DNA of 64,000 bases from Stictocephala bisonia. Lineage: Eukaryota > Arthropoda > Insecta > Hemiptera > Membracidae. Shown here piece after piece: positions 43,299 through 55,663 of this stretch. The position numbers and the translations under genes were made by a program. The stretch lies in contig JAQJVL010000695.1 of assembly GCA_035578905.1 (NCBI GenBank), forward strand, positions 186,001 through 250,000, written 5' to 3'. Positions within the stretch are counted from its first letter, which is position 1. Every line of letters starts with the position of its first letter. Below the pieces are notes generated by a model. That model did not search any database. It saw only the letters and a list, made by a program, of their open reading frames with translations, and was not told where the DNA came from.

Positions 43299-43450
43299 CC
43301 GAAGTTAAAGAATGGTATGCTTTGCTGGACAGAGTCAACAAAACTCTTGAAGAATGGGGAAAAGTTCAAGTACAATGGTTGTATTTTCGTCCTATTTTCT
43401 CAGCTAAAGATATCGTTGCTCAGATGCCGGAAGAAGGTGCTATGTTCAAG
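43299..43450 (+). CDS. Dynein heavy chain exon 8 in window: linker
   Basis: 152 nt, phase 1 in and 0 out, with acceptor TTTCAG and donor GTATAG. It encodes EWYALLDRVNKTLEEWGKVQ and then WLYFRPIFSAKDIVAQMPEE. The W-x-Y-x-x-P-I-F-S-x-x-DI-x-x-QMP block is among the best conserved in dynein linkers. Confidence 0.96.
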
Positions 43451-44806
43451 GTATAGTTTAAACTAGAGAATGCAATAATAGTTTATGAGTTAAAAAATTG
43501 AGTTTTAACTTATATTTCAATACACAGTATTTGAAATGTGTGGACGTATTTCAGTCACTGATTCTATGGACCAAAATAAAAAAAACAGATCCTGTAAAGT
43601 TATGTCCTAAATGCTTTTTTTCCCAGATATCCGCGATTTTGTTTTTTACTACATCATTTATAACTATAGAACAACTCAACCGATTGAATTGAAATTTTGT
43701 TTATTACTTATTCATATAAAGATCAAAGCCACTAGAATATTTAACTCATTTCCATATTAAATTTTTTGATAGTGAAATATAACTAACAAAAACGGGAATC
43801 GTTCTAAAATGGTTTAAGAATAATTGTTTGTATCCCATTAATTTTCATATCCAAAGGTGTAACATTAAAAATATTCTTTTAGTTTTTAACTTTAATTTTT
43901 TTTAACTTTTTGTTTTCTCAAAACTTAAATTTTAAAATGGCAGTGTTTAAGACCTTGCATGTTTATTAGTTCATTGGCTCTATGACATTTATTTCAGAAC
44001 TGTAAAACCTGTCATATCTGGCCTAAGATATCACTAGGGTAGGCAGAATAACTTTGAAGCTGGTTATGGAATTACCAAAGCAATGTATTACGAGTAAAAT
44101 AAAACAACGATTTGTTGTGATAATGTTTCAAAAATGAACTGTCCTAATATATTACCCAATTAAAATTACTGTGGCCATTCAATCCAGTAGTAAAAAAATT
44201 CAACAATCTACAGCAGTTATAATACAAATTAGTAAACATGTATTGACATTAAACTGCAAGGCATTTGAAAAAAATATACTGTGTTTAATTATTAAAAGTA
44301 ATTATTTAAAAAACGAACTTAAGGTTTTGAGAAAAAGCTTGTTATTGTTAATTGATTGCCTGAAGACTGTTGCTATTACCCTGCCTTTATGCATAGTTAT
44401 AAAAATACCATACATTTAACACAATGACAAAAGTTATGTAGCCTGACCACATGGTACAGTCCCTGCTCAACATAAAGTCAAGTACAGTAACCAACAAAAG
44501 AATACGCTTGTTAGGGAAATATCTCATTAGGTATTAGTCATTACGGAACAACATTATGTTACTTCAGACAATTTATTACAAAATTGTTTTTGGAAATATT
44601 ACGATGGTTAAAATGGAATGTCGGATAACTCAAGTCCAACAATGAAGCTCTGCTGTAAATAAATATTTGAAAAAACAAATATAAGTTAGTTAATAGAATA
44701 ATAAAGTTTATCTTAAGTGTATTATAATACAGTTTACTCAAACAACATTTTTTGTTTTAATATTTGTATGATTCACATTGTTATTTCTATGCACAATTTT
44801 GTTCAG
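43451..44806. other. Dynein intron 8
   Basis: AT-rich, with no gene or repeat recognised. Confidence 0.45.
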
Positions 44807-44982
44807 GAAGTGGATAACACATACCAGAATTTAATGAAGCAAGTTGTTAAGGAACCAGATGTATTGAAAACAGCTGGTGCTGTGACGCTGTTAGACATTT
44901 TAAAGAACTGTAATGACCTTCTTGAACAAGTAAACACTGGAGTCAATAATTATTTGGAAAAAAAGAGACTGTTTTTTCCAAG
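44807..44982 (+). CDS. Dynein heavy chain exon 9 in window: linker
   Basis: 176 nt, phase 0 in and 2 out, with acceptor TTCAG and donor GTATGG. It ends NYLEKKRLFFPR, which joins to LFFLSND of the next exon; LE-x-KR-x-x-FPRFFFLS is the standard dynein block. A TA microsatellite follows about 65 bp downstream. Confidence 0.96.
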
Positions 44983-45044
44983 GTATGGTTGTAGCATAAA
45001 ATACCTGAAGCCGATTTTTGTTAACGCAACTCTACTCTTATTTC

Positions 45045-45145
<101 letters not shown>

Positions 45146-45662
45146 ATGTTGAAATCAGAGTTTAGGTAGATATAGATCCTTGGTATTAAATAAACACCTT
45201 CTTTAGGGATTTAAATTATTCAAATTGTACCAGCTGTTCAAATGTAAGTAATGATGTTTACAAAATTTTAACATCTGTTAGAATCTAAATAATGATTGTT
45301 ATGTTATTGAAGGTTATAGATATTTCTTAAGTATTAGTAATAACTTTGTGGGTTTATATTTAAACTGTAAATAGATTTCAACTCAAGTGCAGTGAGTGAG
45401 CCACTAGAAATAAATTTACATGTTATGATTTTATTTAATACAGCTTAACCATTAAAATTTGTTGTCAAAAGTTACTTGCCAAGGTTGAAGGCCGAGGTGT
45501 CACAAGCACAGCAAGCATGAGATTGGCAGACAAAAGTATGCTGGGGTGTCCCCTAGTAGTATTTTATATCAATAAATTTAAACAATTTTTATATAAATTC
45601 ACTTTTGCATTTTACTGTTATGCTTTTGTAACTAATCTTGTATTCCCTACACACATTTCCAG

Positions 45663-45891
45663 ATTGTTTTTTCTATCGAATGATGAAATGCTTGAAATCT
45701 TATCAGAGACTAAAGACCCATTAAGAGTTCAACCCCACCTTAAGAAATGTTTCGAAGGCATTTCCAAATTAGGATTTGATTCCGACTTGAACATTCATTC
45801 TATGTTCAGTGGGGAAGGTGAACATATTGAGTTAGTTGATCAGATTTCCACAGCTGATGCACATGGATGTGTTGAGAAATGGCTTATTCAA
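45663..45891 (+). CDS. Dynein heavy chain exon 10 in window: linker
   Basis: 229 nt, phase 2 in and 0 out, with acceptor TTCCAG and donor GTAAGT. It encodes [19 protein letters not shown] and [12 protein letters not shown], near-invariant among axonemal heavy chains, then a variable part and CVEKWLIQ. Confidence 0.97.
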
Positions 45892-46220
45892 GTAAGTCTG
45901 TAGAAATTACTTTAGCTTAATTTACTTTTCTGTAGGAAGTATCATTTACTTTGTTGTTTAACAGTTACAAAATTACTTGGTGGAAGATAGATTCACCAAA
46001 CCATAAACACCTTCTTTAGTATGTAAGTAAATTCAGATTGTTGTATTCAACATGTTTTCTGTGTCATTGTTGAATTTCTCAGATGAATTAAAAAGTAAAT
46101 TACTACTTTTTTATTAATTTTATGACTACAGAGTATTTTTCCTAATAAGCTCTGATTTCTCTATTTTTATAACTTTCTTCATTTTAAAAGTCAGCTCAGA
46201 TTATTTAAACCATTAATCCT

Positions 46221-46584
46221 CTAATAGTTCACTGTAACACTTGCGGTTACGTCTGTTTTGCTATTGTTGCAGTGTTTATTTTAAAAATCATAAAACTATA
46301 ATTTACAATAAAAAGAATATCAGGTAGCATATTTCCTTGTTCAGTATAAAATAGAAAATTAGGAATAAAATATTGCAACTGATTTACTAAGAAATTTGTA
46401 TATGAAAAGTTTCATAGAAAAAAAAAATAAATAAATAAAAATAAAAGAATTTTCAATAACTTGTACTCCCTCTACAAATTACATAAACACTTTATCTTAA
46501 GTTCCAAAATAGCCAAATTATAGAGAATTTCATATTCTTTTAGAATATATAAATATATAGCACCATATGTACATTTATGTATGT

Positions 46585-46666
<82 letters not shown>

Positions 46667-46905
46667 CTAATAATTGCACCAGTAAAAAATGCCTTTGCAA
46701 TGTAGTATGAGCAACTATATTTTGTAAAAAAAATTATAAAAGTATACAAAGAGAACGAAATAATTCGTCTAAATCGACAGATTAGGAACAGTAGTGTGGA
46801 ACGATATATGCGATGCTTACGCTACAAATAAGCCAGCTGCTGTTGTTTATTTACAACGATGTCTAGTCGTCGAAAAACTGGTGCATAACCTAATATTGAG
46901 AAAAT
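46221..46905 (+). repeat. Interspersed repeat, copy 2 (with expanded TA tract)
   Basis: Closely similar to 3061-3650 in the same orientation; shared blocks include TTCCTTGTTCAGTATAAAAT and CCTAATAATTGCACCAGTA. At 46589-46662 a TA tract of about 74 bp replaces the short ATATATACATATATA of copy 1, so the microsatellite grew inside a transposed copy. No coding part. Confidence 0.8.
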
Positions 46906-47024
46906 GTTTGTTCCATAAAATCAACCCAATGTTATTCTTATGGAAAAAAAGGAAACTTGAGAGGCTATTTGTACTCCTTAGGAATGGAATTTCGACTTTC
47001 TTAGTGGGTTCCGTTGATACTAAA

Positions 47025-47122
47025 GGTAAGTTACCTTTAAAGTTTTGTGTAAATCTGTCTGGTGGTTTTTGAGATTTTGTGATGAGTGAGCGAGTCAGTG
47101 GTATTTGGCTTTTATATATATT
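47025..47122 (+). repeat. 3' end of a TE family ending in GGCTTTTATATA
   Basis: CTGTCTGGTGGTTTTTGAGA then TTTGGCTTTTATATATAT resembles the end of the repeat at 57980-58226, which reads AATGGCTTTTATATACAGAG. It lies just upstream of a dynein exon acceptor. Confidence 0.4.
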
Positions 47123-47159
47123 TTATATTTACAGAATTTAATTGTATCTTTATTTATAG

Positions 47160-47366
47160 GTTGAAGATCAAATGGTAAAATCAGTTCGTCAACAAATACT
47201 GCTATCCATTGAAGCATATCATTATACAGAACGGACAATTTGGGTGCAGAAATGGCCCGGGCAAGTGGTGTTGTGTGGCTCTCAGATATACTGGACTGCA
47301 GAGACTCATGAAGCTCTGCAAAAGAAATCTGTCAATGCTGTTAAAAATTACCATAATGATCTAACT
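47160..47366 (+). CDS. Dynein heavy chain exon 11 in window: linker
   Basis: 207 nt (69 codons), phase 0/0, with acceptor TATAG and donor GTGAGT. It encodes WVQKWPGQVVLCGSQIYWT then AETHEAL. The WPGQ-x-VLC-x-SQ-x-x-WT block is universal in axonemal dyneins; Gly here replaces the more usual Val/Ala after C. Confidence 0.97.
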
Positions 47367-47849
47367 GTGAGTTGCTTTTGTTGAATTTGTAGTGTAAGTT
47401 TTATTTTTATTTAACATAAAAACTACAGAAAAATATGTTGATAAAACATAAGGTATTGTACTGGACTATGATTCCAGTTTTGATGTTGTAAACCTGCTCT
47501 ATTCAATTTTATAATATAATGCAGCCAATTAAAATTATAATTGGATAAATAAAAATTAAAAAATGATTCAGTTGGAGTGCAACATACATCATACAAACTA
47601 CACCAGCCAGATAAGTTATTTGCAATAAAAGGCAAGCTAGTTTAGTTTCTAGGCCTTTTTGCCTGATAAAATATTGCAATTTAACTATTGAGGTTAGTTA
47701 TTTAGGTTTTGTTTGTAACAGGAAAACAGGCTTACATTTTTGAAAATTTCACTTTCAGGACCTTTTTGAAAATTTCACTGGCAAGGCCTCTGAAAGAGAC
47801 ACACACATACATACAAATAAAAGGTAAAACACAAAATAAAATTAAATAG
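47367..47849. other. Dynein intron 11, first part
   Basis: No gene was recognised. ATTTTTGAAAATTTCACT-type sequence occurs twice near 47736-47780. Confidence 0.4.
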
Positions 47850-48260
47850 AATTAACCACTCATGAATGTAGATATTTCAAGATCACTAACGTTATCTTCA
47901 GTACATCACAGAAGAGGGTTAATAGAAGATTGGTGTAAAGTATAGCTGAGCAGGTAGTTGCAGTGATGTCATGCAACTCTGGCTAAGTATTGCTTAGTTA
48001 ATCCTTATATCATAGGCATGTTTTTGGGCTCTGCATCTGATAGGTATGTTGTATGCCTGCTTGGATTCGGAAATAGGTTTGACTTTTTACCGATATTAAG
48101 ATTTGGAAGGTGAGAAAGTTCCCACCACAGCTCAGACAATGTGAGAAATTTTCTCATATTTCTCTCATGTGTGCTGTATTCTTTAGAGTTACTTACTACA
48201 CTATAGTTCTTTATATTGTCACTGGTTGTAAGATTTTTTTGTTTGTTCACTGCTCTCTTT
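47850..48260 (-). mobile_element. Possible PLE 3' remnant with hammerhead-like boxes
   Basis: On the - strand near 47905-47875: CTGAAGA, a degenerate stem (AACGT-TAGTG-ATCTT), then GAAATATC, the box order of PLE hammerhead regions. No GIY-YIG or RT motif was found upstream on that strand, so this is weak. Confidence 0.3.
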
Positions 48261-49289
48261 TATAACACCTTATTTTGGTACTGTGTTTGCACAATATTTT
48301 ACAAGGGCTCTGATTTTAAGTGAGGGCCGTTTGGAAATCACACATAAAAAAACAAGCAAATTTGAAATAACTAAGTTTGTTCTTGACATCTATAATCTAT
48401 ATATTTTTCTAATAGTTTCCAAGTTTTTTCAAACACCCTTCTCATAAAAAAACATCCTGCCTGCTCTGATAACCAAGAGCTCACAGCCGTTTTCACTTGT
48501 CATTGTCTTAGTTGCTAAGTGAAGTTTGAGATGGCAGAATAGGTGAAAGTTGTTCCAGATAAAGTCAGGACTATTCCTCAGCCAAAAGAATCCAACACAT
48601 ATTAGGTCTGAGCGGCAGTGAGAGGCCTTGCAATTTCAAACAGAAGTAAAATTCCCTTTGTGAGTATGCCACGTCTATTTTGAATTTTTAAACCCAGCTT
48701 CCTCAGAGTTTAGCAGTAGGCATTTGCAGTCATTCCTCATTGCATGAAGTCGACCATCAAAACACCATGCCTGTCACAAAATAAGGACACCATGCTTGTG
48801 CTGGCATAAAGCCTGTTTGGCCTTGATCTTGAGGGGAGATTGTGTGAGTTTCCATTCGATGCTTTCTTGCTTCCATTCGGGAGTGAATTGAGAAACCCAT
48901 GTTATGTGAGAACCTTCTGCAATATAATGAGTCAGAAAATTCAAGGAAGGCTTGAATTTTTTTTCTCTTCCTTCAGGAGTTTAAGGACCCAATGGGAGCA
49001 CCTTGGGGTTATTTGGAATTAGTTTTGGGGACTGTTCCAAATAACCAGAATAGTCCCCCGTAGGCTTATTGTATATTTATTGAGGACCTACAAAGGTGTT
49101 ACCCAGTCTGTAATTAAACAGATATGTAGGTAACTGCCACCAGTAATGATGTGTGAACTTTGGTGTTTTCTCTATTGTAAGAATTGTATTGTAAAAGTTA
49201 AAAAGGGGGTTCCAGATTTAATTGTCTTGTAGACCTTATAACAAACTGCTATTACGTTTAAGTTTTTAGAAATAATTTTGTAAATGACA
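48261..49289. other. Dynein intron 11, middle part
   Basis: No gene or known repeat was recognised. Confidence 0.35.
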
Positions 49290-49500
49290 CACCTCAACAC
49301 TTTGAGAAATTCATCTGAGAGAGTTGGTAATCATAAAACGTCTGTTATCATGAATTTTTGCTTCAACTGAAGCCATCAAATCATCTGAGATGGACGACCA
49401 AATCAGGCCTCATCATGGAAGGTGTTGTGGCCATCTTGAAGTCTCTAACCCACTTACGCACTTTTCCTTCACTCAAGGCTTTAGCACCGTAAATTTAGAA
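49290..49500 (-). pseudogene. Mariner transposase remnant, short
   Basis: On the - strand one frame reads YGAKALSEGKVRKWVRDFKM, matching the linker after the first helix-turn-helix of SETMAR-type mariners (GKVRKWVR-x-FK). The flanks are too decayed to follow. Confidence 0.5.
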
Positions 49501-50004
49501 AACTAGAGGTAAATTTCTGCTATAGTATGCTTTTTGCAGACAAAAACTGTACTACTGAACGAACTTTGCAAGGGGTGGATGACTAGATAATCTTAAACAT
49601 TCTGCAAACACAGAACAGAACACACAGGCTTGGGTTAAAATATAATTTAAATATTAAATAATTTTTTTGGTGTAACTTTGGATTTCCTATTCAGAGCATG
49701 TATGTGTATGTGCCTTAAAACGCTTACCTAGTGTTAAAAAAGTATACTACTTTGATCATAAATAAACTGTACAGAGAGAAAAAGAGTAAATTTGTCACTT
49801 CCATTTAAATTTGAACTACTGAAACTTAATAACTACTGTGAAACTTTCCCACACACAATAGCGATTATACTACTAATAGGACTCAATTTTGAAATTAAAC
49901 TACTCAACGGCCCCAGAGATCCAAGGCATGTCTGGTACCTTTTGCCGTCATTCTAACTTCTTTGACTTCAGTTGTGTCCTCTATATAATTTGTTTGTATT
50001 TCAG

Positions 50005-50174
50005 GCTCAACTAAATGAAATAATCAAATTAGTGAGAGGAGAGCTACCAAAACTAACCAGGATCACTCTGGGGGCTCTTGTGGTGCTGGATGTTCATGCT
50101 AAAGATGTGATTCAGGACCTTGTAGAAAAAAAAGTAACATCAGAAACCGATTTTCAGTGGCTTTCACAGCTAAG
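50005..50174 (+). CDS. Dynein heavy chain exon 12 in window: linker end
   Basis: 170 nt, phase 0 in and 2 out, with acceptor TTTCAG and donor GTATGT. It encodes [20 protein letters not shown] then [15 protein letters not shown] and ends QWLSQLR. LGALVV-x-DVHA-x-DV and the LSQLRYYW junction are diagnostic and lie directly before AAA1. Confidence 0.97.
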
Positions 50175-51252
50175 GTATGTTTTATAATAAATATCAACCC
50201 TTTGATATTTTTTTATATATGTCCTAGTTTTGTTTTATTGAAACTAACTTTAACGTTCATTCTATATCTTTCTTAATTGGACATTGCTTTTTCAATGACA
50301 ATGTTCTAGTCTAGTTATTTATACGTTCTTTAAAATACTATACACCTCTGTTTAGTACAAATAAATTAAAAAAATACAACCTATGTAAAAAAACTATAGG
50401 ACATGAGTAAAAAATTTCAAAATGTGTTGTTTACCAATACAACTATAATAGAAATACTGATTCCGCTAACTTCCACTCCCCCCCATGCCGGACACTTGTG
50501 TTATTTAGTCTTCTTGAAATTAACATTTTAATCAAATTTTAGTTTGCTTAACTTTTTTGAATTTTTTTATAAACACCTTTAAACATGTAAACAAAGATAA
50601 AAATCTATTTCTTCTTTTATTTATGTTGCATTTCTCATCACTTTTCACCATGTTTTTATAGTAAATGTTGCCTATACATATCAAAAACCATGCTCTTCAT
50701 TAATGCATCTCCACTCTTATTTATTAATAAACAGAACAAGTGCAAATCTCCTTGTTCACAATGTCATGACTTATCAAGCATTTCCTTTGGCGGTACTGTA
50801 ATTACACTCTTGTGTCTGTCATATATTACTATAACTTTTGGGAGGATCGTTTGTGCTAGTTTAGCTCATAGAAATACATCTAATAATTTGCAGTACATAT
50901 TCACAATATTTTTACATTCCCTCCTCAGAAAAACTATATTTTTTCACTGATATTCTTTGGTTTTTATAATCTTTCTGTGATAAAAATTTAAAATATATTT
51001 TTGATCTCTATTTTCAAGTTTTGTTAATATTTAATCATTTGAATGTCAACATAATAATTTTTAATGATTGATCGACTTACTAATTATAATTTTATTTTTT
51101 TGCATTTCTTCTTTGCTAAAACCGTGATTGAGTTTATTTGTTTTCAAATCTTATTTTTCTTCCAAGTAAATTTATTTACAGGTAGAGGCTAGTATGTCAA
51201 TAACGAATGCTACACTATAATAACTTAATTTTGATTTATATTTTTTGTATAG
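50175..51252. other. Dynein intron 12
   Basis: AT-rich, with no gene or repeat recognised. Confidence 0.45.
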
Positions 51253-51532
51253 ATACTACTGGGAAGATGATACATTCGTTAGAATCATAAATGCGACTGT
51301 CAGTTATTTTTATGAGTATCTTGGGAACACCCCTCGGCTGGTTATCACACCCTTGACTGACCGGTGCTACCGTACCCTAATCGGAGCCTACCATCTGCAT
51401 TTGAACGGCGCACCTGAGGGACCAGCAGGAACAGGCAAAACAGAGACTACTAAAGATTTAGCAAAAGCCTTAGCTGTCCAGTGTGTTGTTTTTAACTGTT
51501 CAGATGGACTTGATAGCATTGCCATGGGAAAG
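51253..51532 (+). CDS. Dynein heavy chain exon 13 in window: AAA1 start with Walker A
   Basis: 280 nt, phase 2 in and 0 out. It encodes [20 protein letters not shown] and then [20 protein letters not shown], the AAA1 P-loop that binds and hydrolyses ATP, then [16 protein letters not shown]. The residue after GLD is Ser, where Tyr is normal in the family. The donor GTAAAA is weak but fits. Confidence 0.98.
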
Positions 51533-52322
51533 GTAAAACCACTTTTAAAGTAAAAAAAATTGTGTTATTAATACATCAGTATTTTTTTAGTGTAAGTTCC
51601 TATGTTGAAGTAATTACAAGTGAAACATCACAGAAAACAAATTTAATCTATGTCAATAAATAGTAGTGCAAGTAATAAGTAGATAATCATGGTAAATGAC
51701 CACGATTCTTTCAATAAAAACTATCTTAAAGAATTGAATTAGAAAGAAAATAATTTTTTACCAATTGTTTTTGTTGTTAACCCTTTTGAGACAAACTTCA
51801 GATATATTGGAAGTTATGTGTAGATAAATAAACAAGGTAATGAAATATAATAAATATAATAGTAATTTATTACACCAGATGTCGGCAACTCGCTTGACAT
51901 GAAGTCGATAAATATTAGAATGAATTGAACAACAAAATTTTTGTGTGTGGATGTAAAGTCTTGTATATTAAATTCATTAACTAATTTCAAGTATATAATT
52001 AATTTCATAATTAAATAACAGATTTACTGACGAATTGTAAAACTCAATAAACTTAAATGTCATTCATTAATTTATTTGATATGTGTATAATAAAAGTGGT
52101 AATGTGCGGCCCCCATATCCATGCCAGGTTTTAAATATGGTCCTAAGTTTGGTAAAAAGTTGCCTACTTCTGTGTTACATGATATTTGCATATTTGATCT
52201 GTTTATGATTGTATTGTTTTTTATATCCTCTGTGTATACTTGGAACAAAGTTTATTTATTTTCTGCATGTTTAACATGACTATGCCAACATTGCATAAAA
52301 AATTGCAGTTTTTAGGTTTATA
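51533..52322. other. Dynein intron 13, first part
   Basis: No gene was recognised. Confidence 0.4.
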
Positions 52323-52326
52323 TTAA

Positions 52327-52957
52327 CATTTTGACTGCGGATCCCGTATTTTTATGGAGTAGTGTAACTACCGAAGAATGTGGATCCTGTAGTTTTACAG
52401 GATCGATGTTTTAATTTTTTAAAATATCCTATTCAATATTAATACGGAATCTGGTACTCTAAATGGTCTCTAGTGATGTAGTGAGCTGTTTCACCGCTAG
52501 AATGCGCACATTGTTCTCTTGTCTTGCAAGGATGATTTGTAGCCGCTAGACTGCACTGCTGTTGTTTAGTTAGAAGACTCTATTTCAAAGTATAAATAGA
52601 GCATGTAAATTATGTGTGTTAGTACTTTATTAGTACTTATTTTTACTTAGTTTTGTATGAATATGGAAATAAAATTATGATAAAAATTATTTTGTATGCT
52701 CAATTGCCCTTGGTTTGATATATATATATTCTTTTTGCTAAAACACTATTACTAAAAAAGTGATATTATGAGAAGAAAAAATGTGATTTTTAATTGTATA
52801 CTGATAAAAAGAAGAACAAAATATATAATCCAGGCATGTAAGTAGAATTGTTCTATGTTTAATGATTTTAAATCTATGAATTTGTAAAAAGTACCAAAAA
52901 TGGCCAGTATTCTTCAAATGGCTTCTATATTCTTCAAAATGACCAGCACTCAAAGTG
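52327..52957. repeat. Possible piggyBac-type MITE
   Basis: Left: TTAA then CATTTTGACTGCGG. Right, read inward: TTGA then CACTTTGAGTGCTGG. The 14-15 bp ends are imperfect inverted repeats like piggyBac termini; the right target site would have changed from TTAA to TTGA. No coding capacity. Confidence 0.4.
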
Positions 52958-53407
52958 TCAAATGAACTTCCTCTGTCAACAGTTCCAAATTTAGGTTTTA
53001 GCTTTAACTGTGAATAAATGGCAATAGTTCCATACTGTGATTTTTCTCCAAAATTGAACTGTTCCTAGTTGTTTAGAAACATATAGCCTACAGAAAATAT
53101 GTAGATTTACATCTTAGTTTTTTAAAACATGGGTTACGGTGGCTTAAAATTTTTACCTGTACACTCTTTCAGTTAAAATTCATATAATCTGAAAGCCCAT
53201 TTTATATTCTATCAAAAAATAGATAAATATAATTGATTTATGGTTATTAAGTAATAGCCACTTTCTTGAAGGTCTGCAAATCTTTAAAAATGGCGTGATC
53301 TTTTTGGGGCTAGTCTGTTGTATTTTAAGCTGGTCTCAAAAGGGTTAGATAAGATTAAAATATGAAGAGCTATTTTTATAGTTTCTTAAAATACTGTGAT
53401 TTTTCAG

Positions 53408-53647
53408 TTCTTTAAAGGCCTTGCATCCTCAGGTGCTTGGGCATGTTTTGACGAGTTCAACAGAATTGAAGTTGAAGTCTTGTCAGTAGTAGCACAACAA
53501 ATCTTGTGTATCGTCCAAGCCGTACGCAACAAGATGGAGAAGTTCATGTTTGAAGGCACTGAGCTTGTACTTAATCCAGCATGTTATGTTTGCATAACTA
53601 TGAATCCAGGATATGCAGGACGATCTGAACTTCCGGATAATCTTAAG
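53408..53647 (+). CDS. Dynein heavy chain exon 14 in window: AAA1 Walker B and sensor I
   Basis: 240 nt (80 codons), phase 0/0. It encodes [20 protein letters not shown] with the Walker B Asp-Glu, [19 protein letters not shown] and [16 protein letters not shown] (sensor I region). All catalytic positions look normal. Confidence 0.98.
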
Positions 53648-54893
53648 GTGATTTCAGTTTCTTTTCAATATGGTATGAATTAAAATTGGTCCTACGGATC
53701 TCAAATGTGTCATTTCTACTTATGATAGTGGTTGTATTACAATGGAGAGATAAGATTTCACCAAAGGAATACTTCATGAATTTGCCGTTTAGTACTGCAC
53801 TGTATCCCATGTAGTTTATATAACTATGTGTTGTATATTACAAATTATATTTAAAGTTCATTATATTTATCAGCAAATAAATTACAATAATACTCAATTT
53901 ATAAATAAAATTATATCATTATCCACAAGAAAATGTCTTCAACAACCAAATTTCACTTAAGATTGTGTGATACATTACTATTACAGATCAAATAATTAAA
54001 ATAGAAACCCATGTTTTTGAAGTTTTTCTTGATGGCTCAAACTGAACCAGATTTGTTCTACTTTTTTGTTTGTCAAAAAGTCATAGCTATAAGTTTGTCT
54101 ACGAAATTTTTGTCATACGGAGATGATTTTTTTCAATCATCTGGCTTGATATGGTTAAGTTCAAAATACGGATGTAATATAGAGTTCTTGTGACTAAAGC
54201 TATAGTGATAGTAATTAAGAAGAGGGTTAATTTTGATTTAAAATTTGTTTTGGGATAGCATTAATTGAATCTGGGTTTTGAGGTTCATTGAGTAACCTCT
54301 CATTCCTAAGGCATTTAGAAGTGGTTTTTGTAGTTTTTGGGATATGGAGAGAAGAAATAATGTGTTTGATTTGGGTAGCTAGGCTATAACATAGTAATGT
54401 TTAGTTTTCTTAAGGAGATATTTCAGATAATTGAAGTCTTTATTTAGAAAGACTCCATTAAGAACTTGTAGGTCTTTTTACAAAAGGGCCATCTCTCTAT
54501 GTTTGTTATATCCTTCCTCTATAATAACAAGAATTTTAAATAGATTTTATTGACAGTGACAACATGTACAGAGTGCCCAACCTGAAAACATGTTTTGAAG
54601 TCTGTTGAATTTGAATAGTTTTGGTTTAACATATATTATGTGTTGTATTATTCATTAATCTATTTCTATAAAAACTGTTTTAAAAGTGGTCACCCTTTTG
54701 TGAAGAAGACCTAAAAGTTGGTTTTTTAAACTACAAACTGGACTGAACTTTTCATGATTCTGTGTATAACATATAATAACATATTAATAAGACCATAAGC
54801 TATAAACAAGTGCAGAGTATAATAACATATTAATAAGACCATAAGCTATAAACAAGTGCAGAGTATAATAAAAAATTCAGTTATGTTTTTTAG
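53648..54893. other. Dynein intron 14
   Basis: No gene was recognised apart from the tandem duplication listed separately. Confidence 0.45.
54775..54866. repeat. Two exact 46-bp tandem copies
   Basis: Copies at 54775-54820 and 54821-54866 appear identical. They end 27 bp before a dynein exon acceptor, so they lengthen or duplicate the branch-point region. Confidence 0.9.
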
Positions 54894-55059
54894 GTTCTTT
54901 TCCGCACAGTAGCAATGATGGTCCCCGACTACGCCTTGATTGGGGAGATATCTTTATATTCTTATGGATTTATCGATGCGAGGCAGTTGTCTGTGAAAAT
55001 AGTGACAACCTATCGATTGTGTTCAGAGCAGCTGTCTTCACAGTCTCATTATGACTATG
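54894..55059 (+). CDS. Dynein heavy chain exon 15 in window: AAA1 C-terminal part
   Basis: 166 nt, phase 0 in and 1 out, with acceptor TTTTAG and donor GTATCC. It encodes [20 protein letters not shown], then [15 protein letters not shown] and [14 protein letters not shown], following sensor I in the standard order. Confidence 0.98.
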
Positions 55060-55605
55060 GTATCCATCATTAATTAATTACTCGATTTAATGAATCTGCT
55101 GACTTGTCTTCAGAGCGCTCCCACAGCAAAAGCTAAAAGTACAAGGAGATTCAAAATGCTATGACCAATGACGTGATGATTTTAGCCAGCCGTAACTATA
55201 GCAACGTTTAACTGCCTTGTATGGTTGTACATTTCTATACTTTATCTGCACCATTATGGTAACTTACTTGTTTGAATATGTGAAATTGTGTGCAAGTAAA
55301 CATTTTATGATCATAGATTGTCATATTGTTTATATTATCCTATACATTTTCGTTTTTTATTGTTAATATATTGATATATATGTCTACATATAGAGTGCTC
55401 TTGGCAACACTGAACGTTACAGATTTACTCAAGCACCATTAAGCATGCTCATGTCAATTGGGAGATTCACTAAACGAGTAAATATAGTTTATTAATAGAT
55501 TAAGAATGAAAATTTGTACCTTGACTGCTTTTCAGTACAGAATAGATTGAGAAATGTAGAATAGATAAAAATGAAAGACGGAAATGGCAAAAATATTAAT
55601 ATATT
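55060..55605. other. Dynein intron 15, first part
   Basis: No gene was recognised. Confidence 0.4.
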
Positions 55606-55659
55606 GATACTAGCTGTACCCGCCCGCTTCGCTGGTCATAATATTGAGTTTGATTATAT
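55606..55659 (+). repeat. Left piece of a repeat split by piggyBac
   Basis: TACTAGCTGTACCCGCCCGC then TTCGCTGGTC is the start of a TE family widespread in arthropods (CTAGCTG-x-CCCG-CTTCG pattern). The remainder resumes after the piggyBac at 57980. Confidence 0.55.
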
Positions 55660-55663
55660 TTAA

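Noticed and set aside
46540..46749. A short frame with a Tyr-Ile repeat
   Set aside because: It is translation of the TA tract inside an interspersed repeat.
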